From: Myxococcota bacterium
GTDB taxonomy: Bacteria > Myxococcota_A > Polyangia > JAAYKL01
Reading direction: 5' to 3'
Length of the DNA stretch: 52,212 nt
NCBI GenBank assembly: GCA_030065855.1
Contig: JASJCT010000018.1
Location: 1 to 52,212, forward strand
The notes below the pieces were generated by a model that saw only the letters and a program-made list of their open reading frames with translations, was not told the origin of the DNA and did not search any database. Made by a program: the position numbers and the translations under genes. Shown here piece by piece: positions 42,822 to 52,029 of this stretch (position 1 is the first letter of the stretch; each line of letters starts with the position of its first letter).

Positions 42822-43838
42822 TTATTTCTTGAGAAACTGGGAGATGGCCCGGACCAGCTCCTGCTCCCAATCAAACGTCCCCGCAACTGTGTGCCAGCCG
42901 TCCACACCCTTGTGCCAGTAATGGGGGGCCTGGATAAGGGGCTTGGTCCCAAAGCGAAGAAACTGTATTTCCCCTAAATAAGCCTGTTTCCCATCGAAAA
43001 GAATGTCAATGGATGCAAAGGGGACATCACATGCCTTAAATATTTCATCTACGAAGTCTAATACAGCTGTTGATATGGATGTGGGCCAGGCCCGAGGCAC
43101 CTTGCTACCGCTTGCCCTGAAATCCCCAGGGCGGACGCCGCGAACCTCGGCAAAGTAGCGATCCCCAAACGCGAGGATTTTAAAGTCAAAATCCAGGCCT
43201 GGGATGTACGTCTGCACAATGAACTTGCGGCGATGGGTCGACTTGGCCTGAAACCCTGGTTTTTGCCATTTTAAGAAAAAGTTGTCTAAATGATCCCGAA
43301 TTTTCCAAGTACGACTGATCCTGCGGGCGACCTTCAAGGCCTCTTTTTGATCGCGAACCAGGCACACATTGGCACCTGTATCCCCGGCCGCGGCCTTGAT
43401 AACCGCGGGATACGGCAGGGTGCTCGCTCGCTCTGCCAACGCCTCCAGCGTGCCAAAAGAATGGGCGCAGAGGCTCTTAGCCCCTGCGCCAAAGACACCG
43501 AGGTCCCGCAGTACTTCCTGAAAGGCCTTGTTATGGTGTGCCCGAAATTTGAACAAATCCGGGATCAACCGGGCCCCTTGGAGGTGAAGGCCGAGCAGCA
43601 CATCCTCGATATAGCTCTTGTAGTGAAGGCCTCGATCCTGGGAAGATTGGTACAACATGGGCACATTTTCGTAGGATGACGCGCGAAAATCGACATCCTC
43701 AAAGTGCAAGACCCTCTGTGCAACCCCCTCCTGTTTGAAAAAGAACGCGGTCCGGTCCAGATCCGTTGCCTGGCTCGTGCCTTTGTGGGGGCAGTAAAAC
43801 GCCCCTTGATAGTCGACGAGGACAATTATTTCTTGCAT
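42822..43838 (-). CDS. ATP-grasp family ligase of a glycan cluster
   Basis: The 338-residue protein has the ATP-grasp plan: an N-terminal domain, then PAVIKAAAGDTGANVCLV for nucleotide binding, FIVQTYIPGLDFDFKILAFG as hinge, and FASIDILFDG plus YLGEIQFLRFG with metal-binding acidic residues. ATP-grasp enzymes join carboxylates to amines or other nucleophiles. The specific substrate is unknown. It is last in a four-gene minus-strand cluster (deacetylase, two glycosyltransferases, this), so it may add an amino acid or acid group to a surface glycan. ATG 43838 begins the family-like strand QEIIVLVDY. Confidence 0.75.
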   Translation of the reverse strand: MQEIIVLVDYQGAFYCPHKGTSQATDLDRTAFFFKQEGVAQRVLHFEDVDFRASSYENVPMLYQSSQDRGLHYKSYIEDVLLGLHLQGARLIPDLFKFRAHHNKAFQEVLRDLGVFGAGAKSLCAHSFGTLEALAERASTLPYPAVIKAAAGDTGANVCLVRDQKEALKVARRISRTWKIRDHLDNFFLKWQKPGFQAKSTHRRKFIVQTYIPGLDFDFKILAFGDRYFAEVRGVRPGDFRASGSKVPRAWPTSISTAVLDFVDEIFKACDVPFASIDILFDGKQAYLGEIQFLRFGTKPLIQAPHYWHKGVDGWHTVAGTFDWEQELVRAISQFLKK

Positions 43839-43871
43839 TGGGTCTTCTTAAGCTGTTTCACGCCTATCTAT

Positions 43872-45101
43872 CTATCTGCCAAGGCGCGCCTGGAACGCGT
43901 CATAAACATCATCATAATGGCGCTCCAGCACTTGGTTGCGCTGTTGAAAATCAAACTCCCACCGCATCTTTTGCCACGCAGCTGCTCCCATTGCACACCT
44001 TAGCTCGTGGTTTTCGATGAGTCGACTGAGCTTCTCTGCCAGGGCCTCGATATCCCTTTCCTCTACCACAAAGCCAGTGTTGCCGTCCTCGACCACTTCG
44101 GGCAACCCGCCGTGCCGCGTAACAATGGCCGGTAGGCCATGGGCGTTGCCCTCCTTGAGCACATTGGGGATGCCCTCGACGTCTCCGCACGAGCTGGTAA
44201 CGCTGGGAACCACGAGGATATGGGCGCGCCGCATTTCGTCAAAGACCTCTTTTTGGGTCATTTCCCCTAGAAAGGAGACGGCGTCCCGCACCCCCAATTG
44301 CCTGGCCAATGCGTCGTACCGCTGGTCCTGTTTTCCAGAGCCGATCACCTTTAGCCTTGCCTGTCTCCCATGTGCAATCGCCCTGGCAAACGCTGCCACA
44401 CCGTATTCGAATCCTTTTTTTTCGACAAACCTGCCCACCATCAGCACAGTGGGGCCGCCTTTGGAGGGGGTACCTCTGGTCGGCACTGCGGACGGGGTTG
44501 TCACCCCCCGATAGAAGACGTGGACCTTTTGTTTGGGCGCGCCCAGTGACACCAGCTTTTGGGCCAGGTGATCAGAAACCGCTAGAAATCGGTCCAGGCG
44601 CTCAAACAATCGGGGCACGTGAAGCCGATAAAACACATAGGCCGGATTTTTATGCGCGGGCTGGCATAGCACCCCCACATCGCGGCCGCCAAAGGTGCAA
44701 ATAAGGGGAAGGTTAAACGTATCCGCGTACAGGGATGCGTAAATCGCTGCTGGCCCGAATTGCGCGTGAATCAGTGAAAAACGGGTCGTTTCAAATCGCC
44801 TGAGAAACGCACGGCTCATGCCTGTGGCCAGGTAGATGGGGCGTTCAATGCTGTGGGCCAACGCATTTGAGGGGGTGACTACTGTTACCGGATCAAATAG
44901 AAACCGCCCATGATGGATCCGCTTTTGGGCAAACGCCGCCATTTGATACCGGGTGTGATGGATGAGTTCCTGGTAAATAAACGTCTGGGAATAGGGCAAA
45001 AACTCACTTACGAACTGGGCCACACACATGGGATTGGGCACTGCTTTGCTGCGCCCATACGCACCCTGCAATCGTCGCGTACACCAGGAGATAGGGGTCA
45101 T
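43872..45101 (-). CDS. Glycosyltransferase family 4
   Basis: This is a GT-B fold, retaining glycosyltransferase of 409 residues. The N-terminal domain has QFVSEFLPYSQTFIYQEL, and the C-terminal domain has VLMVGRFVEKKGFEYGVAAF, FLGEMTQKEVFDEM, and the nucleotide-sugar motif SCGDVEGIPNVLKEGNAHGL followed by TRHGGLPEVVEDG. ATG 45101 overlaps the stop of the GT32-like gene by four bases. It probably transfers a sugar in exopolysaccharide or O-antigen-like synthesis in the cytoplasm. Confidence 0.92.
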   Translation of the reverse strand: MTPISWCTRRLQGAYGRSKAVPNPMCVAQFVSEFLPYSQTFIYQELIHHTRYQMAAFAQKRIHHGRFLFDPVTVVTPSNALAHSIERPIYLATGMSRAFLRRFETTRFSLIHAQFGPAAIYASLYADTFNLPLICTFGGRDVGVLCQPAHKNPAYVFYRLHVPRLFERLDRFLAVSDHLAQKLVSLGAPKQKVHVFYRGVTTPSAVPTRGTPSKGGPTVLMVGRFVEKKGFEYGVAAFARAIAHGRQARLKVIGSGKQDQRYDALARQLGVRDAVSFLGEMTQKEVFDEMRRAHILVVPSVTSSCGDVEGIPNVLKEGNAHGLPAIVTRHGGLPEVVEDGNTGFVVEERDIEALAEKLSRLIENHELRCAMGAAAWQKMRWEFDFQQRNQVLERHYDDVYDAFQARLGR

Positions 45102-46060
45102 TTACTCGACTCTTGTGCGAGATGGGTGAAGGGAACTATCAGCCGGCTGAACAACTGGTGGTCCTGGCTATGGGTGACATACGCGGTATTCAGGATGGGC
45201 AAGTACTTGTCCGTGCGAACCGAAGCATACCAATGCACACAGACCGTATCGTCATCCACAATGCGGTTAAGGTGCATGCTGTTTCTGTATCTGCGAAACC
45301 AGTGGGCCGAGATCTCGGGACCCAGTGGATAGAATCGGCTTGGGGGATGCACGACGATGTCGTCGCCAGTATAGTTCACCACTGCGTCTTCGAGCAGATT
45401 GGTGCCAAGTGCGTATCGGACGACCTGTCTTGCCGGGGGCATGGCAACCATCTGTTCGAGCATGTCCATCAACAAGGGGTGGCCCGGGACCGCACCGAGG
45501 ACCGCGTTATTAACCACGGCGGGATAGAAACGCTCTATCTTTTTAAAAATTCGAAAGCCCAAAGGCAGCCGACGCAGTAAATCCCTAACCCCGAGCCGGA
45601 CGAGCGGGCCGATCCAATGGTGGGGCCACCAGGTGCGAGAGAGTGCCCCTGGCAGGGCAATGCGTTCGGCACCGCAGAAAATGCCCGCCGTCAATAGGGG
45701 GCGAAACGAGCGCAGGGTGATGATATCCGTATCCAAGTAAACGCCACCCTCGCTGGCCAACACAGCGATGCGCAGCACATTGGACCGGGCCGCTGGCTGT
45801 TGTAAGCGTTCGTAAAGCAGGCGCAACCGCTCGCCCACCTCCCCCGTGGCCAGCAATTGATCCGCAACGCAGATCTGTCGGGCCTCAACCCCATCCATGC
45901 CTGCGGCCAGTCGCCATCCAGGCGTGTGGCTGATATCATCTGTGTGGTGTAGTACGACCTTGTCGAAGCCACCCCTTTGGATCGCCGATCTCAGTGCCCA
46001 GCCATATACCCACGGAAACGCGGTGCCCAGCCAGATAAAGTGTGCGACGTTTGGAATCAT
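45098..46060 (-). CDS. GT32-like glycosyltransferase with DxD motif
   Basis: It begins MIPNVAHFIWLG, as in the Och1/capsular glycosyltransferase group, and has ARSNVLRIAVLASEGGVYL followed by the metal-binding DTD. VNNAVLGAVPGHPLL is a further conserved piece. It is a GT-A type transferase acting on a nucleotide-sugar donor. ATG 46060 follows TGAGA and matches the family N-terminus better than the TTG at 46066. Being coupled to GT4 and preceded by a deacetylase gene, it belongs to the surface-glycan cluster. Confidence 0.85.
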   Translation of the reverse strand: MIPNVAHFIWLGTAFPWVYGWALRSAIQRGGFDKVVLHHTDDISHTPGWRLAAGMDGVEARQICVADQLLATGEVGERLRLLYERLQQPAARSNVLRIAVLASEGGVYLDTDIITLRSFRPLLTAGIFCGAERIALPGALSRTWWPHHWIGPLVRLGVRDLLRRLPLGFRIFKKIERFYPAVVNNAVLGAVPGHPLLMDMLEQMVAMPPARQVVRYALGTNLLEDAVVNYTGDDIVVHPPSRFYPLGPEISAHWFRRYRNSMHLNRIVDDDTVCVHWYASVRTDKYLPILNTAYVTHSQDHQLFSRLIVPFTHLAQESSK

Positions 46061-46069
46061 TAACAATTC

Positions 46070-46810
46070 TCACAAAAGATCGCAGTATCGAATCCATTGA
46101 TATCGACGGTTCATGGACGCGACGAGCCCGCCAATCGCCTCGACCAGCCGTTCAGATCGAAAATCAGCCGGGTGCAGGGCGAGGCGCACGAGACGTGCTG
46201 CGGGAAGCAGTCTCCGCATGGCCGCGGCCCAGGCAAGAGACGCCCTGATACGGTACGGGCTGCGGGCTGAAAAGGTAATGGCCGGAGCAAAAATGCGCCG
46301 CCTTGGCGCGAGTCCATGGATACAGAGGTGCCCTTCGTAGAACGTCATGCCAGACGCTGCTAACCTGCGCGGTAGTCCTTTGCGCCTCAACCAGGCAGGC
46401 GGTACAAACCCGGCGACCTGGAGTGCCAGTGTTTCTTCCAGCATTGCCTTGCCCTGCTGCACCCTCTGGGCAGCCTCATCCAGGCCCAGGGTGAGGAACT
46501 CCCCTTCCCCAGCGGTAAGGCACTGCAACGCACACCAGGCCGTTGGTCTGAATAACGGAGATACGGTGTCCCGCGAGAGGTGCTCGTATCCGTGTAAGAG
46601 AATCTCACTACCCAGGCAATGCCATTTTTGCAGCAGTGCTGCAAACGCGGGAAACCGCGTGAGGGGCCACGCTCCGTGATAGTCAGGTACCACCAAAAGA
46701 CCAGGTGGTGCGATACCCCAACTGGCAACCGCGGCCATCGCGGTTTTGACCTCCCGCTCCCACGCTGGTGAAACGTCGTGAATCGAGACAATGGCCTGTT
46801 GGTGCTGCAT
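46070..46810 (-). CDS. Polysaccharide deacetylase-like protein (DUF2334 type)
   Basis: The 246-residue protein has the features of DUF2334 deacetylases: SIHDVSPAWEREV at the N-terminus with the catalytic acid and metal histidine, EILLHGYEHLSRDT as the HxxxH-like metal motif, and AGFVPPAWLRRKGL and LALHPADF later. It likely removes acyl groups from a glycan. There is no signal peptide. AGGAGCATTG precedes ATG 46810. It is the first gene of the minus-strand glycan cluster and ends nine bases before the GT32-like gene. Confidence 0.82.
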   Translation of the reverse strand: MQHQQAIVSIHDVSPAWEREVKTAMAAVASWGIAPPGLLVVPDYHGAWPLTRFPAFAALLQKWHCLGSEILLHGYEHLSRDTVSPLFRPTAWCALQCLTAGEGEFLTLGLDEAAQRVQQGKAMLEETLALQVAGFVPPAWLRRKGLPRRLAASGMTFYEGHLCIHGLAPRRRIFAPAITFSARSPYRIRASLAWAAAMRRLLPAARLVRLALHPADFRSERLVEAIGGLVASMNRRYQWIRYCDLL

Positions 46811-46981
46811 CAATGCTCCTCAATGGCCTCATTTTTAGCAGCTTCCGTGCCAGCTTACGTATGCCCGAATTGTTTAGAAAATCGAACCAGGTTCACCCTG
46901 AGGCACCTACTGCGACGACCGATGGAGTGTGGCATTTTGGAACGTGTGGTTGAATAGATACATCTCATGCGAACTACACTT

Positions 46982-47005
46982 TGATATTTACATTGACATT
47001 TACAT
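46982..47005. repeat. 12-bp direct repeat over the lexA -35, candidate LexA operator
   Basis: TGATATTTACAT (46982-46993) and TGACATTTACAT (46994-47005) are adjacent and differ at one base. They cover the -35 of the lexA promoter, so a protein bound here would block polymerase. Known E. coli-type LexA boxes are palindromes and this is not, but direct-repeat LexA sites are known in other groups. Confidence 0.55.
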
Positions 47006-47021
47006 CTTAACGCGATATTAA
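46993..47021 (+). promoter_or_regulatory. lexA: lexA promoter
   Basis: TTGACA at 46993-46998 and TATTAA at 47016-47021 are separated by exactly 17 bases. The lexA ATG is 50 bases downstream, with GAGGAG in the leader. This is one of the best sigma70-type promoters in the window. Confidence 0.75.
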
Positions 47022-47070
47022 TATACCATGGTTGTCGTGGCCTACTTTTACTTGCAATGAAGAGGAGCCA

Positions 47071-47703
47071 ATGTCACCTGAACTGACGCCTAAGCAGCGG
47101 CAATTACTCGATTATTTGGAACAAGCCATTGCCCGTACCGGCAAAGCCCCAAGCTTGCGTCAAGCTGCTGCAGACTTGGGGGTCAGCCATGCGGCTGTTT
47201 CACAGCTTATCAAGGCCCTTGAAAAGAAAGGCGTTATCAAGCGAGATGGATTTTACAGCCGCACGATTTTCCTGCTGAATCCCAGTGGTCAGCTCCGTGG
47301 CCCCATGCGGCAGGTGGACGTCCCGATCGTTGGCAACATCGCTGCTGGCCTGCCCCTGTATGCCCAGCAGGAATGGCTCGGTAGCGTGGTGGTAGACAAC
47401 GCCCTATTCCGTGGCGCCAACCTGTTTGCCCTGACCGTCAGCGGCGATTCCATGAAAGATGCAGCCATCCTGGACAGGGATTTGGTGATCTGTGAGCCTC
47501 GGCAATTTGCTGAAAACGGTGAAATTGTAGTGGCCCTGATCCAGGGGGAAGAGGCCACGGTCAAGCGGTTCTTTCTGCACCAAGATCGCATCGAGCTGCG
47601 TCCGGAGAACCCCGCTTACCGACCCATGACCTATGCCTTTAATGAAGTGCTCATCCAAGGAAAAGTCATCGGCGTTGTAAGAGGACCAGACGGGATCTCA
47701 TGA
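47071..47703 (+). CDS. lexA: LexA-type repressor
   Basis: LexA represses the damage response and cleaves itself when bound to RecA filaments. From ATG 47071 (GAGGAG upstream) the protein has 210 residues. The N-terminal winged helix reads LTPKQRQLLDYLE, then GKAPSLRQAAADLGVSHAAV. The cleavage site is A92-G93 in GNIAAGLPLY, the nucleophile is S127 in SGDSMKDA, and the general base is K165 in ATVKRFF. The recognition helix differs from E. coli, so its operator probably does too. It is first in a cassette with imuB and dnaE2; the imuB start is 25 bases downstream. Confidence 0.92.
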   Translation: MSPELTPKQRQLLDYLEQAIARTGKAPSLRQAAADLGVSHAAVSQLIKALEKKGVIKRDGFYSRTIFLLNPSGQLRGPMRQVDVPIVGNIAAGLPLYAQQEWLGSVVVDNALFRGANLFALTVSGDSMKDAAILDRDLVICEPRQFAENGEIVVALIQGEEATVKRFFLHQDRIELRPENPAYRPMTYAFNEVLIQGKVIGVVRGPDGIS

Positions 47704-47728
47704 TGGGTCGGGTGACAGAGATCTAGCC

Positions 47729-48931
47729 GTGCGACCCCGATCCATCATCCACTTGAATGTGGCAGATTTTGCAGTGGCCGTAGAGCGGGTAGCGGATCGG
47801 CAACTGAACAACCGGCCGGTGATCATCGCCCCTGAAGGTGCGGTTCGAGCGGCAGTGTACGACATGAGCGAAGAGGCCTATCAACGCGGCATCCGCAAGG
47901 GCATGGCCGTGCGGCGCGCCCTTCGTCACTGTCCAGATGCAACCGTACTACCGCCCCATCCACACCGCTACGAACGCGCCATGTCAGATTTTTTAAAGCG
48001 CGTTCTGCCCTATTCCCCCTTGATCGAAATGACCGATCACAATGGCCATTTTTTTGTAGACGTGACCGGCACGAGCAAATTATTCGGGCCGCCCAAGGAT
48101 GTGGCCTGGCGGGTTCGCAATGCGGTCCGTAGCGACTTGGGCCTGGATCCGATCTGGTCGGTGGCGTCCAATAAGCTGATCGCCAAAGTCGCGACCCGCT
48201 TGGTGAAACCTCTGGGTGATTATATTGTCGAACCCGGGGATGAAGCCGCGTTTCTCTATCCCTTGGGCATTCATTTAATCCCCGGCATTGCGGCCATTGA
48301 TCTACAGCGCTTTTGGGAATTGAACCTAACCCGTGCCGGCCAAGTAGCAGATCTCACCCTTGAGCAACTGGGCGTGCTGTGCCACAAGCGCAGCCGGTTT
48401 CTTTACGATGCAGTGCGGGGTATCGATCCCTCGCCGGTCATGGCTGTGGGCCAACAACATCCAAAAATCACCTTTGATTATGAATTCGGCCACGACACCA
48501 CCCATGTACCTGCAATAGAGGGTGTCCTGTACCAACTGGTGGAGAAAGCCGGTTATGAATTGCGGCAACGCCGACTGGCTGTCAAGCGGGTCGGCATTGT
48601 CCTGGATTATTCAGACGGCAACCGCACCATCTGCCAAGCCGCGGCCCAGCCTGCCACGGCCAATGATATCAGTATCTTTGAGACCGCCAAACTGGCCTTG
48701 ACCCGCGCCTGGACCCGCCGGGTCAGAATACGCCATATACGCTTGATCTGCGACCGCTTGAGCCCGCCATCTGCCCAACAAGCGCTGTTTGTTGAAGACG
48801 CGGCCAAACAGAAAAGCGCCGATAGTCTGATCACAGCTCTGGACGCCATCCGCCGCCGCTTTGGTCCCCAGGCGATTCAACTGGGCCGCACCCTTTGCCC
48901 GCTCCCCGCTCCTACTGAAACCGCTGCATGA
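47729..48931 (+). CDS. imuB: ImuB-like inactive Y-family DNA polymerase
   Basis: The Y-family fold is evident (RAAVYDMSEEAYQRGIRKGM, VDVTGTSKLFGPP, VASNKLIAKVAT), but the catalytic acids are lost: IHLNVADF replaces the IHVDMDCF-like motif (Asp to Asn, second Asp to Ala), and the SIDE motif is replaced by HNGH in TDHNGHFFVDVTG. This is the hallmark of ImuB, which scaffolds the mutagenic polymerase rather than synthesising DNA. A QQALF sequence (350-354) may bind the sliding clamp. At 400 residues it is shorter than many ImuB. The start is GTG 47729, and the gene overlaps dnaE2 by four bases. DinB-like annotation would be misleading. Confidence 0.85.
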   Translation: MRPRSIIHLNVADFAVAVERVADRQLNNRPVIIAPEGAVRAAVYDMSEEAYQRGIRKGMAVRRALRHCPDATVLPPHPHRYERAMSDFLKRVLPYSPLIEMTDHNGHFFVDVTGTSKLFGPPKDVAWRVRNAVRSDLGLDPIWSVASNKLIAKVATRLVKPLGDYIVEPGDEAAFLYPLGIHLIPGIAAIDLQRFWELNLTRAGQVADLTLEQLGVLCHKRSRFLYDAVRGIDPSPVMAVGQQHPKITFDYEFGHDTTHVPAIEGVLYQLVEKAGYELRQRRLAVKRVGIVLDYSDGNRTICQAAAQPATANDISIFETAKLALTRAWTRRVRIRHIRLICDRLSPPSAQQALFVEDAAKQKSADSLITALDAIRRRFGPQAIQLGRTLCPLPAPTETAA

Positions 48932-51924
48932 TCCCCCTCACCCTGCGGTCTTACTACTCCCTTATGTGGGGTGTCTGCTCCCCTCAAGACATCTGCCACG
49001 CGGCCAAACAGCTCGGCTATCAGCGCATCGCCCTGACAGATACGGACAATCTCTATGGGCTATGGTCCTTTTTGACTGCCTGTCGACGCAGCGGTATTGC
49101 CCCCATCATTGGCGCTGAACTCACGGACAAGACCACCTGCCAACGGGCCATCTGCCTTGTAGAAACGCCCACTGGCTATGCCAACCTCTGTCGCCTGATC
49201 ACACGGCGGCATTGCGACACCGATTTTGACCTTGCCACCACATTGCCAACCTATGCCCCAGGTCTGATCGTGCTCACCCAATCACTCGACCTCCTGCAGC
49301 GCTGGCATGGGGCGGGTGTGACGGTGGCCGGTGCCTTGCCGCGCCGCCCCGATAACGCAGGCTCAAGACGACGCCGGTTTTGCCAAGATCTCGGCATTCC
49401 CGCAGTGGCTACGCCAGGCAGTTTTTTCCTCAAACCAGGAGATGCTGCAATCCATCGCCTGTTGCGCGCCATTGATTTGAACACCTCGCTCTCCCGCTTA
49501 ACCCCTGCTGATACAGCCCCTGCCGATGCCTGGCTGGCCGGTCCAGATGAATATGCCCAGCGCTTTGCTGTCTGGCCAGATGCGCTGGAAGCCAGCGAGG
49601 CATTGGCAGCGCGCATCACCTTTACCCAGCCCACCTTTGGCCTGGTCATGCCGCCGTGGACCGCGCCCGGATCTCGCTCGGCCGACCAAGTGCTCCGGGA
49701 AAAGGCTTACCAAGGGGCGCGCCATCGCTATGGCCCTGATCTATCGAAGAACGCAGTAGAACGCCTAGAGCGTGAACTGGGCATCATTGCCCAAAAAAAA
49801 TTTTCCGCTTATTTTCTCGTGGTCCAAGCTATTGTTCGCCGCAGTCCCCGCATTTGCGGTCGCGGCAGTGGGGCCGCCTCTTTGGTGGCCTATTGCCTGG
49901 GCATTACCAATGTCTGCCCCCTCAAGCACAATCTCTATTTTGAACGCTTCCTCAATTTGAACCGCCCGGATCCGCCGGATATCGACGTGGATTTTGCCTG
50001 GGATGAACGGGATGCGGTACTGGATGCCGTGCTAGAGCAATATAAAGGCCGTGCCGCCATGGTCTGCAACCACGTTGCCTTCCAACCCCGCATGGCCATT
50101 CGGGAAGCGGCCAAGGTGTATGGCCTCACAGATCGGGAGATCGGCCAGGTCACCAAGCGACTCCCCTGGTTTTGGAACAGCCAGGACAGTGAGGGCAACT
50201 TCCTAGATCAACTGCGCAACATGCCAGAGCTGGCACAGCTCGACTTCCCCGAACCCTGGCCCCACGTCATACAGCTGGCCCGCCGTATTATCGGTATTCC
50301 CCGGTATCTCTCGGTTCATGCCGGCGGTGTGGTCATCACGCCAGAGCCCATCGACACCTATGTGCCCATAGAATTTGCCCCCAAGGGCGTGCCCATTATC
50401 CAGTGGGAAAAAGACGCCACTGAAGACAGTGGTCTGGTAAAAATCGATCTACTCGGTAACCGCAGTTTGGCGGTGATCCGGGATACCATTGCCAACCTGC
50501 GAAACAACCGCATCCCCTTTCGCGAGCAAGACTGGGACCCAGAAGATGACCCCGCCACCCAGGCAAACATCGCCCAGGGCCGAACCATGGGGTGTTTTTA
50601 TATCGAGAGCCCAGCCACGCGTCAGTTGCAGCAAAAGGCCAAATGCGGGGATTTTGAGCACGTGGTCATCCACAGCAGCATTATCCGGCCCGCGGCCAAC
50701 ATGTTTATCCGGGAGTATGTGCGCCGGCTCCACGGTGGTAAGTGGGCCCCGATCCATCCACTCCTGACCGATGTGTTGCACGAGACATACGGCATCATGG
50801 TCTATCAAGAGGATGTCTCTAAAACCGCGGTCGCTGTTGCTGGATTTTCCCATGCTGATGCAGATGGCCTGCGAAAAATCATGTCTAAAAAAGACAAGTA
50901 CCTGGCCCTGCGGGATTATGGCGTCCGGTTTCGAGCCGGTGCCCGCGCCCGCGGCCTTACAGATGAACAAATCGATTCGATCTGGGCCATGATCATGAGT
51001 TTCAGTGGGTATTCCTTTTGTAAACCCCACAGTGCCAGCTATGCCCGGGTTTCTTTCCAGTCCGCGTATCTCAAAACCCATCATCCAGCTGAATTCATGG
51101 CGGCGGTCATCAGCAACCAGGGGGGATTTTACAGCACCTTTGCCTATGTATCCGAAGCCCGGCGCATGGGGGTGACGATACTGTGGCCAGATGTGAATCA
51201 GAGTGATATCCATTGGAAAGCCCAGGACAAAGCCATTCGGGTTGGCTTGATGTCTGTCAAGCATCTGAGCAGTGGGACCCGGGATCGGATGATCGAAAGG
51301 CGAACCCACCGCCCCTACCAAAACATCACCGACTGTTTAGAGAGGGTTCAGCCCGAAGAACCCGAGGCTCGCGCCCTGATCCACTGCGGTGCGTTTGACG
51401 CCCTGCATCCCAATCAAAGCCGCGCTGCGCTACTATGGGAATTAGCGGTTTGGCAGAAGACCCATGCCCGCCATGCACAAGCAACCCGGCTGTTTCCAAG
51501 TAATCGCCGCGTTTCCGGTCCGGCATTTCCAATGGAAAGCAATCATCAACGCCTGCGGCAGGTGTTTGCCATCCTCGGGTTTCTCTGCGACCGCCACCCC
51601 ATGGGGTTATACGCGGATGTGTTAAAAAAACTGGGTATCGTAAAGGCCAAAGATCTGCATCGACATACCAGCCGCCAAGTCCGTATCTGCGGCTTGTTGA
51701 TCACCGGCAAAATCGTCAGTACCAAACACGGCGAGCCCATGGAGTTCATCACCTTTGAAGATGAGACCGGATTAATAGAGACCACCTTCTTCCCAGAAAC
51801 CTACCGCCGTTTTTGCGCGATGCTCGATCGCACCCGACCGTTTATCCTCACCGGCCTCGTGGAAGAAGATTTTGGCGCCTTGACCGTGACGGTTTCTATG
51901 GTGGAACCGCTGGTTTCGATTTGA
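48928..51924 (+). CDS. dnaE2: Error-prone DNA polymerase III alpha subunit DnaE2/ImuC
   Basis: This C-family polymerase of 998 residues does damage-induced mutagenic synthesis together with ImuB. The polymerase core has GRGSGAASLVAYCLGI, DPPDIDVDFAWDERD with catalytic aspartates, GVVITPEPIDTYVPIEF and YGIMVYQEDV. An OB domain near the C-terminus reads VRICGLLITGKIV. The N-terminal PHP domain is degenerate: the usual HxH is RSY in LTLRSYYSLMWG, and TDTDN replaces TDH, so it has probably lost metal-dependent proofreading. The length is close to other DnaE2. The lexA-imuB-dnaE2 order supports DNA-damage induction. Confidence 0.93.
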   Translation: MIPLTLRSYYSLMWGVCSPQDICHAAKQLGYQRIALTDTDNLYGLWSFLTACRRSGIAPIIGAELTDKTTCQRAICLVETPTGYANLCRLITRRHCDTDFDLATTLPTYAPGLIVLTQSLDLLQRWHGAGVTVAGALPRRPDNAGSRRRRFCQDLGIPAVATPGSFFLKPGDAAIHRLLRAIDLNTSLSRLTPADTAPADAWLAGPDEYAQRFAVWPDALEASEALAARITFTQPTFGLVMPPWTAPGSRSADQVLREKAYQGARHRYGPDLSKNAVERLERELGIIAQKKFSAYFLVVQAIVRRSPRICGRGSGAASLVAYCLGITNVCPLKHNLYFERFLNLNRPDPPDIDVDFAWDERDAVLDAVLEQYKGRAAMVCNHVAFQPRMAIREAAKVYGLTDREIGQVTKRLPWFWNSQDSEGNFLDQLRNMPELAQLDFPEPWPHVIQLARRIIGIPRYLSVHAGGVVITPEPIDTYVPIEFAPKGVPIIQWEKDATEDSGLVKIDLLGNRSLAVIRDTIANLRNNRIPFREQDWDPEDDPATQANIAQGRTMGCFYIESPATRQLQQKAKCGDFEHVVIHSSIIRPAANMFIREYVRRLHGGKWAPIHPLLTDVLHETYGIMVYQEDVSKTAVAVAGFSHADADGLRKIMSKKDKYLALRDYGVRFRAGARARGLTDEQIDSIWAMIMSFSGYSFCKPHSASYARVSFQSAYLKTHHPAEFMAAVISNQGGFYSTFAYVSEARRMGVTILWPDVNQSDIHWKAQDKAIRVGLMSVKHLSSGTRDRMIERRTHRPYQNITDCLERVQPEEPEARALIHCGAFDALHPNQSRAALLWELAVWQKTHARHAQATRLFPSNRRVSGPAFPMESNHQRLRQVFAILGFLCDRHPMGLYADVLKKLGIVKAKDLHRHTSRQVRICGLLITGKIVSTKHGEPMEFITFEDETGLIETTFFPETYRRFCAMLDRTRPFILTGLVEEDFGALTVTVSMVEPLVSI

Positions 51925-51987
51925 CCATTTCTTCTTCTCACCAGCGTCGAGGCATCGACAAACGTATCAAAAATGGTACATTTCTAT

Positions 51988-52029
51988 ATGACAAAAAAGA
52001 AACATATCGGCTCGTCATTTAATGATTTT
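51988..52029 (+). pseudogene. N-terminal fragment of an XRE-type antitoxin
   Basis: Fourteen codons, MTKKKHIGSSFNDF, match the conserved start of HigA-like helix-turn-helix antitoxins (GSSFDDF). The frame then continues into unrelated residues to 52203 without any HTH. A TCGACA at 51956-51961 and TACATT at 51978-51983, 16 bases apart, could be its old promoter. It looks like a truncated remnant. I see nothing recognisable in the rest of the DNA from 52030 to 52212. Confidence 0.5.

Noticed and set aside
47729..48931. Annotation as an active DNA polymerase IV (DinB)
   Set aside because: The metal-binding acidic residues of the Y family are replaced at both motifs and the gene sits between lexA and dnaE2, so ImuB fits better.
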